From Alphaproteobacteria bacterium UBA3307 (GTDB lineage: Bacteria > Pseudomonadota > Alphaproteobacteria > RF32 > CAG-239), in NCBI GenBank assembly GCA_002361365.1, contig DEST01000075.1, forward strand, positions 1 to 5,593: DNA of 5,593 nt. The letters run 5' to 3'. This document shows, one piece after another, positions 1 to 5,017 of this stretch. The translations under genes and the position numbers were made by a program. Numbering within the stretch: the first letter of the stretch is position 1; every line of letters starts with the position of its first letter. The notes under the pieces were generated by a model. The model was not told the origin of the DNA and did no database searches. It was given only the letters and a program-made list of their open reading frames with translations.

Positions 1-411
1 TCTTAATTTGTTTTTTTGATTCTGTTCCACATAAGAAATTTGCATTTCGTTTGCTTTATTTGCTAAAAACCACTCTACAAAACTGTTTGCCGTCAGTTTG
101 ATACCGATTTGTAGCGCTTCCTTATATTTTTCTTTTTGGATTTCCGCAAATTTCTCTCTGAACTCTGCATATTTTTTATCACGCACAACAGCACCTTTAT
201 GGGCTTTTTCTCTATGATGTGTTTTAATTACTGCATCAATCGTTGTCGCATGAATATCACCCCAGTGTTCTCTTGCTTCTTTCAGCATATCCGCCGCCCA
301 ATTTAAAATCTGTTGTCTTAATTCTTTATTTTCGTGCAAATACGCATTATGCAGGCACATTGCATCAAATTTGCGCAATGTCTTAAAAGGTATTATCTCT
401 TTGTAATCCAT
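1..411 (-). CDS. Hypothetical helical charged protein, 3' end beyond window
   Basis: An uninterrupted minus-strand frame of 137 codons starts at an ATG (409-411) and reaches the left edge without a stop, so the C-terminus is missing. The start is supported by an AAAAGGAGC ribosome binding site a few bases upstream. The protein begins MDYKEIIPFKTLRKFDAM and is rich in Lys, Glu and aromatic residues. Its middle (roughly residues 75-105) is a strongly charged probable helix or coiled coil (KKYAEFREKFAEIQKEKYKE), followed by a more hydrophobic helix around residues 101-120. I see no signal peptide, membrane segment or catalytic motif, and I do not recognise the family. It lies next to decayed phage genes but is transcribed away from them, so it may be cargo of the same element or an unrelated host gene. 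I am confident that it is coding and have no basis for a function. Confidence 0.75.
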   Translation of the reverse strand, partial: MDYKEIIPFKTLRKFDAMCLHNAYLHENKELRQQILNWAADMLKEAREHWGDIHATTIDAVIKTHHREKAHKGAVVRDKKYAEFREKFAEIQKEKYKEALQIGIKLTANSFVEWFLANKANEMQISYVEQNQKNKLR

Positions 412-642
412 TTCTGCTCCTTTTCTAAAATAAGATTTATATTATTTTAATTAGGTGGTAATACCCGAAAACGCAAGGGTTATGTTAGCTTTTCCGGTAT
501 AATCGGTGGCGAAGTATGAAAACTTCTAAAATCAATTATTTATACTCTTAAAAGGTGTAAAACATACAAAGTTACCCACAAGAAATATGTACAATACAAA
601 TTAGGGGTGGACATTTTTGCCGTTTTTTACTACTTTTTTGGG

Positions 643-745
643 TATAATTCGGGAGAAACGTGTGCAAACCAAATTTGGCACGTTTTTTGCGTTTTAAACG
701 GACTACTTTAACCGGCCTTCGGAGCAATTCCGAGGGCCTTTTTTT
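643..745 (+). ncRNA. Possible small RNA or leader ending at an intrinsic terminator
   Basis: A perfect TATAAT at 643-648 would place a start near 654. From there a short transcript would fold into a first hairpin with arms AAACGTG (656-662) and CACGTTT (679-685), followed by T residues. It would then end at the strong hairpin plus T7 at 714-745, giving roughly 90 nt. No plus-strand open reading frame that this terminator could serve is visible upstream. The weakness is the lack of a good -35 at 16-18 bp: the nearest, TTGCCG (617-622), sits 20 bp away. The terminator could instead be the end of a host gene broken by the insertion. Confidence 0.25.
714..745 (+). terminator. Rho-independent terminator
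   Basis: GGCCTTCGGA (714-723) pairs over 10 bp with TCCGAGGGCC (729-738), with one T-G wobble and a 5-nt loop. Seven T residues follow (739-745). This is a textbook intrinsic terminator on the plus strand. It lies upstream of the recombinase remnant and ends whatever enters from the left. Confidence 0.8.
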
Positions 746-821
746 ATGCCTGTTTTTCTTGAAGAAATGACTTGATTTTTTAGGAAAAGCAAGCATTCAT
801 TGTTCAACAGAAAGGAATGCC

Positions 822-1185
822 ATGAATTGGAAAAATTTATACGTGCAAATCGACGGACGAAGGACTGGAAAAAGAGTTTAACACCTTGGAGGCGCAACGC
901 GAAGCCGGACTGAATTATGTTAAGTCACAGGTGCATCAAGGCTGGGAAGCGCTGGAGGAACATTATGATGACGGCGGTTATTCCAGCGGCAATATGAATC
1001 GCCCGGCACTCAAGCGCTTGTTTGAAGATATTAAAGCCGGCAAAGTCGACATGATTGTGGTCTATAAAATCGACCGTCTAACCCGTTCGCTGACTGATTT
1101 TTCCAAGATGATGGAACTGTTCGACGAGTATAAAGTGTCGTTTGTTTCGGTAACGCCCTACTTATTTCAATGCCTAACTATTTGA
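822..1185 (+). pseudogene. Large serine recombinase, N-terminal fragment, frameshifted and truncated
   Basis: This encodes the N-terminal resolvase domain of a phage- or element-type large serine recombinase, which normally cuts and joins DNA at attachment sites through a catalytic serine. From base 826 the frame reads KIYTCKSTDEGLEKEF, then EAQREAG, DDGGYSSGNMNRPALKRL, VVYKIDRLTRSL and VSFVSVT, all hallmark blocks of the family. Three defects are visible. The ATG at 822, preceded by AAAGGA, is out of frame; removing one A from the A5 run at 831-835 restores a perfect MNWKIYT start. The YxRxS catalytic block reads Y-T-C-K-S, so its Arg is Cys. After SVT (about base 1155) homology ends, and a stop comes at 1183. 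Only about 110 of the roughly 450-550 residues usual for the family remain, and the zinc and coiled-coil DNA-binding parts are gone. A TTG at 886 could start a shorter product, but that would lack the catalytic serine. It cannot be an active recombinase. Confidence 0.85.
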
Positions 1186-1606
1186 AATATCAACGGTTTC
1201 GAATGCGTCGCATAAGAATAGCGCCCAACCTGAGCCCGACATCAGCCCTGAAGATGAACCGCAGGCGCTCACGACTAAAGAAAATAAACCAGGGAATAAT
1301 TTTAAAAGGAAAGAAAATTATACGCGCAGGCAAAGTTTTTCGGATCCGGACAACGGTGGTTTTGTGAGCTTAGGGGCTATTTTTGCTCGGCAAACGGAGC
1401 CTCCGGCAAAAAAATATCACTTTAACACCTTTCCGCCGGACCGAGCGGAGGTTGAAATGTATATTAAGGAAAAAGCTCTGGAGGTAAATCCGGAGCATTT
1501 CTTTGATTATTATGAGCGACATGATTGGTGTGACCGGAAATACAGAAAATTGGACGGCTGGCATTTCGCATTGCATCATCTCGTTAAAACCGGCACGTAT
1601 ATGTAA
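1178..1606 (+). pseudogene. C-terminal remnant of a phage replication-type protein
   Basis: A frame open from just after a stop at 1175-1177 to TAA at 1604-1606 has no credible start at its head; the first usable codon is a GTG at 1364 without a good ribosome binding site. It encodes a low-complexity polar linker (PEPDISPEDEPQAL, then KENKPGNNFKRKENYTRRQ) and a compact C-terminal segment. This last part, about 50 residues, follows the pattern V..Y..EK...V.PE.F.DYYE...W.....RK.D.W..A. It resembles the tail of phage replisome-organiser or replication-initiation proteins, whose usual ending is KxxDWxxAVRxW. The N-terminal helix-turn-helix expected in such proteins is missing. The frame abuts the truncated recombinase, so an internal deletion probably fused the two. 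The pattern match is by eye; the family name is an inference, while the loss of the 5' part is clear. Confidence 0.5.
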
Positions 1607-1616
1607 CCGGTAACAC

Positions 1617-1647
1617 AAAAGGCGGTGGCATCCCCCCACCGCCTTTT
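1617..1647. terminator. Bidirectional intrinsic terminator
   Basis: AAAAGGCGGTGG (1617-1628) is perfectly complementary to CCACCGCCTTTT (1636-1647), with a 7-nt loop. Because the stem is flanked by A residues on one side and T residues on the other, it works as a terminator on both strands. It sits exactly between two convergent reading frames, the phage remnant ending at 1606 and the tautomerase gene ending at 1665. Confidence 0.88.
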
Positions 1648-1664
1648 CAGGTTATAAACTGTGC

Positions 1665-2009
1665 TTAAAACATTCCGCCGTTCCAACCCCAGAGGTCGGC
1701 CGGATGATAGGTTACATAAACATTTGCGCCGTCAATTCCGTAGTCGCTTTGCAAAATATCGCAAATCTCGCTGGTTAAGCCCTGACATGCTGATTTAGAT
1801 GCCAAACCCAGCAGTCGGATAGCGATGTAAGCACCCTTTTCGAGCTTCCGCTCCGCCATATATAACGATTTATCGTCCTCTATGTTCGCCATTATATAGG
1901 CTTTCGGCTTACCGAACGCGGCCGAAACGGCACCGGTCAGCTTTTTTTGCAGGTCATCTTTCTGACGCTCGTCCAATTTAATACTCATTTTTGCTTCAAT
2001 GTACGGCAT
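1665..2009 (-). CDS. MIF-like tautomerase (phenylpyruvate tautomerase family)
   Basis: The product is a complete 114-residue protein of the macrophage migration inhibitory factor branch of the tautomerase superfamily. These are small cytosolic trimers that interconvert keto and enol forms of substrates such as phenylpyruvate, using the N-terminal proline as base. Evidence: MPYIE at the start, giving Pro1 after Met removal; GKPKAYIMANIED at 33-45, matching the GKPPQYI block of MIF with its active-site lysine; and NVYVTYHPADLWGWNGGMF at the end, the family's C-terminal WGWN..F signature. The length equals that of animal MIF. The CxxC redox motif of mammalian MIF is absent (YIAI stands there). 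The start is fixed by GAGGAGAT a few bases upstream. The gene is monocistronic, has its own promoter and shares a terminator with the convergent phage remnant. The physiological substrate cannot be read from sequence, and a host-interaction role is only speculation. Confidence 0.88.
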   Translation of the reverse strand: MPYIEAKMSIKLDERQKDDLQKKLTGAVSAAFGKPKAYIMANIEDDKSLYMAERKLEKGAYIAIRLLGLASKSACQGLTSEICDILQSDYGIDGANVYVTYHPADLWGWNGGMF

Positions 2010-2043
2010 TTTTTATCTCCTCAAAAAAATAACGGTTGCTTTA

Positions 2044-2071
2044 ATTATCATCACAAAATGCGCGATGTCAA
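2044..2071 (-). promoter_or_regulatory. Promoter of the MIF-like gene
   Basis: Read on the minus strand, a consensus TTGACA (2066-2071) is followed 16 bp later by GATAAT (2044-2049), five of six matches to the -10 consensus. It predicts a start near 2037 and a leader of about 28 nt carrying the GAGGAGAT ribosome binding site. Placement directly before the tautomerase gene supports it. Confidence 0.65.
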
Positions 2072-2320
2072 AAAGAAAAAACTTTTGATACAACATATTC
2101 ATCGCCGGCGAAAATTTTAACGGGTCCTTCCTGGCAATTTTTCGTATGCGGGGCCGCAAGCCGCGTTGAAAATCTAGTTAAACGACTTTTTGTTTACTGG
2201 TCACCCATTTGCGGAAAGTCTTATCCCATAAGGCTTCTGAGTAAATGTGAAAAATTTCGGCTGGTCACTTGGCTAGTCACTCGAGATTTTTCGCTCGCAA
2301 ATTCCATAAATAGCCAAATT
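2072..2320. other. Noncoding stretch with odd base composition and short repeats
   Basis: This stretch between the tautomerase promoter and the next terminator has no gene with a plausible start and ribosome binding site. It contains a 10-bp palindrome TCGCCGGCGA (2102-2111) running into AAAATTTT, and a GC-rich patch around 2148-2166. It also has an imperfect 12-bp tandem repeat, GGCTGGTCACTT then GGCTAGTCACTC (2259-2282). Part of that motif, CTGGTCAC, already appears at 2197-2204. A 28-codon minus-strand frame (2221-2307) lacks a ribosome binding site. The stretch may be a dispersed repeat or the decayed end of the integrated element, and neither can be shown here. Confidence 0.4.
2259..2282 (+). 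repeat. Imperfect 12-bp tandem repeat with a distal partial copy
   Basis: GGCTGGTCACTT (2259-2270) is followed at once by GGCTAGTCACTC (2271-2282), with 10 of 12 positions identical. The core CTGGTCAC also occurs at 2197-2204. Closely spaced short direct repeats of this kind can be recombinase or regulator binding sites, but no partner site is visible. Confidence 0.4.
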
Positions 2321-2349
2321 AAATATAAGAAAGGGCGGAAAATCCGCCC
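2321..2349 (-). terminator. Intrinsic terminator of the small GIY-YIG-like gene
   Basis: GGGCGGA (2333-2339) pairs perfectly with TCCGCCC (2343-2349) around a 3-nt loop. On the minus strand the stem is followed by the T-rich run TTTCTTATATTT. It begins a few bases after the stop codon of the gene that ends at 2354, which fixes its role. Confidence 0.75.
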
Positions 2350-2353
2350 AACA

Positions 2354-2641
2354 TTATTGTTTAGTCCATGGAGTTATTTTATAAGCATATTGTGGATGTT
2401 CTCCACCGCCTACATCTCCCCGGAATGGATAAGTTTCTAAAAGATATTTTTCGGTATCTCTTGCATTCGTTTCACTCATCGGATTTGTATTATAAATCCA
2501 TTGTCCATTACGTTCATCAACACAATGGTCTTGAAACAGACGATCACGAAGATAAGTTGCAATACCAACGTACCAATTTGATTTGTTATCTGAACCAATA
2601 TAGTTCAGGATTTCATTTGAAAATGAGTAATTAATAGCCAT
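2354..2641 (-). CDS. Small protein with GIY-YIG-like motifs
   Basis: A 95-residue protein with a good GGAG ribosome binding site before its ATG and a terminator right after its stop, so it is very likely a real monocistronic gene. No membrane segment or signal peptide is present. Residues 23-39 read WYVGIATYLRDRLFQDH: a YVG like the YIG strand of GIY-YIG nucleases, then R..RL..H spaced as in that fold's catalytic helix. A later glutamate in ARDTEKYLLE (about residue 64) could be the metal ligand. A GGGEHPQYAYKIT segment closes the domain. The classic GIY strand at the N-terminus is not clear, so the protein may be a degenerate or non-catalytic member. A plus-strand frame on the opposite strand (2368-2634) is a shadow. 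It is divergent from the R-M operon and could belong to the same defence or mobile cargo, but that is inferred from position only. Confidence 0.7.
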   Translation of the reverse strand: MAINYSFSNEILNYIGSDNKSNWYVGIATYLRDRLFQDHCVDERNGQWIYNTNPMSETNARDTEKYLLETYPFRGDVGGGEHPQYAYKITPWTKQ

Positions 2642-2745
2642 ATTTTTCTCCTTGGCTTAAAGTTAAAATTTATTTGACAAACCAAGAAAAATGACTATTA
2701 CTAGAATTGTAAGAAATAGTGCAAGTCAATTTATGGCTTGTCGGT

Positions 2746-2775
2746 TAGTGAGTTCAAAACGAATCGAACTCACTA
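2746..2775. repeat. Perfect 10-bp inverted repeat in the divergent intergenic region
   Basis: TAGTGAGTTC (2746-2755) is exactly complementary to GAACTCACTA (2766-2775), with a 10-nt loop. A short CTTTTA follows on the plus side, a weak tail for a terminator. It lies between two divergent genes, where no transcript is expected to end. It is therefore either a weak plus-strand terminator shielding the R-M operon from read-through, a protein-binding palindrome, or an insertion-boundary scar. Confidence 0.55.
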
Positions 2776-2805
2776 CTTTTATACCCAAATAAAAAATAAA
2801 AATCA

Positions 2806-2862
2806 ACACAAATTTAATTACTGCAAAAAAATGTTAATAAAATTACACAAAATTAATTACTG
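2806..2862 (+). repeat. Direct 18-bp repeat next to the hsd promoter, candidate operator
   Basis: ACACAAATTTAATTACTG (2806-2823) and ACACAAAATTAATTACTG (2845-2862) match at 17 of 18 positions, 39 bp apart. The second copy ends 4 bp before the -35 box of the hsdS promoter. Each copy holds a small palindromic TAATTA core. The position is suited to a regulator that controls the R-M operon. The surrounding DNA is very AT-rich, so chance similarity is a risk, but the length of the match argues against it. Confidence 0.5.
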
Positions 2863-2866
2863 TATA

Positions 2867-2893
2867 TTGACATTTTAAAATTGATGTGATAAT
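2867..2893 (+). promoter_or_regulatory. Promoter of the hsdS-hsdM operon
   Basis: A consensus TTGACA (2867-2872) is followed, after a short 15-bp spacer, by TGT-GATAAT with the -10 hexamer at 2888-2893, which has an extended TGn element. It predicts a start near 2900 and a very short leader before the AAAAGGAG ribosome binding site and the ATG at 2921. The same TTGACA...GATAAT form is seen before the tautomerase gene. The 15-bp spacing is suboptimal and may mean the promoter is weak or regulated. Confidence 0.6.
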
Positions 2894-2920
2894 ACTCAAT
2901 ACATTCAAAAGGAGCATTAC

Positions 2921-3484
2921 ATGGTAAAACTTGCGGAAATAGTGGATATTCGTGCTGGTTATAGTTTCCGGGAAGGTCTTTCTAAGGCGATCTCAGGAGA
3001 ATTACCCGTTATTCAATTTAAGAATATTTCTAACCTTCATATAAGTGATATATCGGCTTGTTCATCCGTTTCAGATAAAAAAATTAAAGCTTCTCATTTT
3101 TTACGGCTTGACGATGTTTTGCTTTCAAACAGAGGAAACTATAAGGCATCGGTATTTAAGAGTAATGAGAAATGTATAGCATCCGGGGTATTTTTTATTA
3201 TGACGATAAAAAATAAGAGCTTCTTACCGGAGTATGTTGCCACATTCTTAAATTCGGTTGAAGGGCAAAATGCTTTATCGGCACGGCAAAACTCTGCAGG
3301 CGTTCCATCCATAATTCGTTCGGAACTCACACAAATAGATATTCCTCTCATCCCTCTTGAAAAGCAAAAGCAGATTGTTGAGCTTTTTAAGCTTTATGAA
3401 AAAGAGGTGGATACAATGGAAAAAATAAAGCAAAATCGCAAAAAACTTATAAACTCTATCTTAAGTCAGACCATAAAGGAGTAA
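2921..3484 (+). CDS. hsdS: Type I R-M specificity subunit, half-size with a single TRD
   Basis: HsdS supplies DNA target recognition to the Type I methylase and restriction complex. Here the protein has 187 residues, about half of the usual ~400. It starts at once in a target recognition domain (KLAEIVDIRAGYSFRE, residues 3-18; PVIQFKNI and DDVLLSNRG inside; PSIIRSELTQIDIPLIPLEKQ at 129-149, the typical TRD exit). It ends with one conserved long helix (EKQKQIVELFKLYEKEV...KKLINSIL, about 147-182). It is therefore one complete half-module, not a frayed fragment. Half-size S subunits are known to dimerise and recognise symmetrical bipartite sequences. The start has AAAAGGAG six bases upstream. 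The stop lies 3 bp before hsdM, and the hsdM ribosome binding site is inside the hsdS end, so translation is coupled. S before M is not the common gene order. The recognised sequence cannot be read from the protein. Confidence 0.9.
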   Translation: MVKLAEIVDIRAGYSFREGLSKAISGELPVIQFKNISNLHISDISACSSVSDKKIKASHFLRLDDVLLSNRGNYKASVFKSNEKCIASGVFFIMTIKNKSFLPEYVATFLNSVEGQNALSARQNSAGVPSIIRSELTQIDIPLIPLEKQKQIVELFKLYEKEVDTMEKIKQNRKKLINSILSQTIKE

Positions 3485-3487
3485 AAA

Positions 3488-4990
3488 ATGGCTAAAATTA
3501 CGCAAGATGAATTAAATAAATTGTTATGGAGCGCGGCAGATTCCGCCCGTGGGACAGTTGATGCGGCTGTGTTTAAAGACTATATTTTAGCCTTTTTGTT
3601 CTTCAAATATATCAGTGATATCAAACAGGCAGAAGTTCAAAAACTTAAAGAACGCTACGGAGATGATAAAGAGCGTATCGCACTTCGTCTTAGAAATGCA
3701 CGCTTCATTTTGCCGGAAGGTGCGAGCTTTTATGATATCTATGCCAAGCAAAATGCTGATAATATCGGCGAACTGATAAATGTCGCTTTGCACAAGATTG
3801 AAGATGCTAATACAACTCTGCTTCACGACATTTTTACGGTTGACTTCAATTCTCAAGCCATCTTAGGTCAAACCAGCCAGCGCAATAAAATGATCCGCGA
3901 TATGATTACGGATTTTAATAAGGTTAATTTGGCAGAAGTTGAAGGAGATTTGCTCGGTAATGCGTACATGTATATGATTGAGCGATTTGGCTCAGATGCT
4001 GGCAAGAAAGCGGGAGAGTTCTTCACACCGAAAATTCTTTCTTCTTTGCTTGCAAAACTCGCTATGCCGAAACCAGGTGACAGAATTTGCGATCCGGCGT
4101 GTGGTTCCGGTGGTTTGTTACTGTTAGCCGGTGAAGAAGTTCAAAAACAGGGCTCTCAAGACTATGCACTTTATGGACAAGAAAAAACCGGTGCCACCTA
4201 TAACTTGGCGCGTATGAATATGTTTTTGCATGGTCAGGATTCCGCCCGTATCGAATGGGGCGATACGTTAAATTCGCCGTTGCTCGTTGAAAATGATCAT
4301 CTTATGCAGTTTGACATTGTTGTCGCCAATCCGCCGTTTTCTCTTGATAAATGGGGTGAGAAACATTTAGAAAATGATGTTTATCATCGTTTTGACCGCG
4401 GAATGCCACCGGCAAGCAAAGGCGATTATGCTTTTATCTCGCACATGATTGCCACAGCTAAACCTTTGGTCGGTCGTGTTGCGGTAATTGTTCCACATGG
4501 TGTTTTGTTCCGCGGTAGTTCTGAGGGTAAAATACGCGAAGCTTTTATTAAAGAGAATATTCTAGATGCCGTTATTGGATTGCCAAATGGTCTGTTTCAA
4601 ACGACCGGTATTCCTGTTGCTATGTTAATCTTCGATAAAACGCGCGAAAAAGGTGGCGTTAACGAAAATCGCAAAGATGTTTTGTTTATAGATGCCAGCA
4701 AAGAATATGTACCTGGGAAAAATCAAAATTCGCTGTCGGAAGACCATATCAAGAAAATAGTAGAAACCTACAAAAACCGTCGCGAGATTGAAAAATATTC
4801 GCATCTTGCCACTTTTGAAGAGATTAAAGAAAATGACTTTAACCTCAATATTCCACGCTATGTAGATACCTTTGAAGAAGAGGAAGAAGTTGATCTAGCT
4901 AAGGTTAAGGCAGATATTGCTGATTTGGAATTACAGCTAAAAGATACTCAAGAAAAGATGAAGAAATACTTGCAGGAGCTTGGATTGTAG
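3488..4990 (+). CDS. hsdM: Type I R-M N6-adenine methyltransferase subunit
   Basis: This 500-residue protein is a complete HsdM, which binds S-adenosylmethionine and methylates adenine in the target set by HsdS. The N-terminal helical HsdM_N domain (about 1-145; LNKLLWSAADSARGTVDAA) is followed by AGEFFTP (175-181), the SAM-binding motif I DPACGSGG (202-209) and the catalytic motif IV NPPF (281-284). KGDYAFI (311-317) and the late FNLNIPRYVD (451-460) are also typical of the family. A charged C-terminal coiled-coil tail with a run of glutamates (463-467) would contact HsdS. No key residue is missing, and the length is close to that of EcoR124-type HsdM. AGGAG overlapping the end of hsdS serves as its ribosome binding site. 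Methylation of the bipartite target is predicted. Restriction would additionally need HsdR, which is not seen here. Confidence 0.95.
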   Translation: MAKITQDELNKLLWSAADSARGTVDAAVFKDYILAFLFFKYISDIKQAEVQKLKERYGDDKERIALRLRNARFILPEGASFYDIYAKQNADNIGELINVALHKIEDANTTLLHDIFTVDFNSQAILGQTSQRNKMIRDMITDFNKVNLAEVEGDLLGNAYMYMIERFGSDAGKKAGEFFTPKILSSLLAKLAMPKPGDRICDPACGSGGLLLLAGEEVQKQGSQDYALYGQEKTGATYNLARMNMFLHGQDSARIEWGDTLNSPLLVENDHLMQFDIVVANPPFSLDKWGEKHLENDVYHRFDRGMPPASKGDYAFISHMIATAKPLVGRVAVIVPHGVLFRGSSEGKIREAFIKENILDAVIGLPNGLFQTTGIPVAMLIFDKTREKGGVNENRKDVLFIDASKEYVPGKNQNSLSEDHIKKIVETYKNRREIEKYSHLATFEEIKENDFNLNIPRYVDTFEEEEEVDLAKVKADIADLELQLKDTQEKMKKYLQELGL

Positions 4991-5017
4991 AAAAAATTGG
5001 AGAAGAAAGAGGACTAA

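Larger units (their letters stand above)
412..816. other. Gene-poor intergenic stretch with terminator and promoter-like signal
   Basis: About 400 bases separate the left-edge gene from the recombinase remnant. Both strands are rich in stops, and the longer minus-strand frames here run through the terminator hairpin and have no credible ribosome binding site. What I can see is a short hairpin with GAAGT/ACTTC arms (511-526), a TATAAT (643-648), a hairpin at 656-685 and an intrinsic terminator at 714-745. No tRNA cloverleaf or CCA end was found, so I cannot name an attachment site. Confidence 0.6.

Noticed and set aside
572..897. Two minus-strand frames opposite the terminator and the recombinase start
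   Set aside because: They run through the intrinsic terminator, have a basic low-complexity composition, no credible ribosome binding site, and oppose a recognisable recombinase.
1170..1367. Plus-strand 65-residue frame of mostly Arg, Lys and Ile
   Set aside because: It overlaps the replication-protein remnant in another frame, lacks a ribosome binding site and has the composition of a shifted reading.
1370..1639. Minus-strand 89-residue frame opposite the replication-protein remnant
   Set aside because: It starts inside the bidirectional terminator and has no ribosome binding site; the plus strand shows family-like patterns.
2148..2168. Plus-strand M-R-G-R-K-P-R resembling the start of a phage terminase small subunit
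   Set aside because: Only seven codons before a stop, with no continuation in any frame; too short to support a phage gene remnant.
2221..2307. Minus-strand 28-codon frame (MEFASEKSRV start)
   Set aside because: No ribosome binding site, and its repeated VTS comes from the DNA tandem repeat rather than from a protein pattern.
2368..2634. Plus-strand 88-residue frame opposite the GIY-YIG-like gene
   Set aside because: No ribosome binding site or promoter. The minus strand has both a ribosome binding site and a terminator, and a protein-like motif order.
2746..2780. tRNA-like T-arm (GAGTTCGATTC on the minus strand)
   Set aside because: The stem pairs as a simple 10-bp hairpin, and no acceptor, D or anticodon arms can be built around it.
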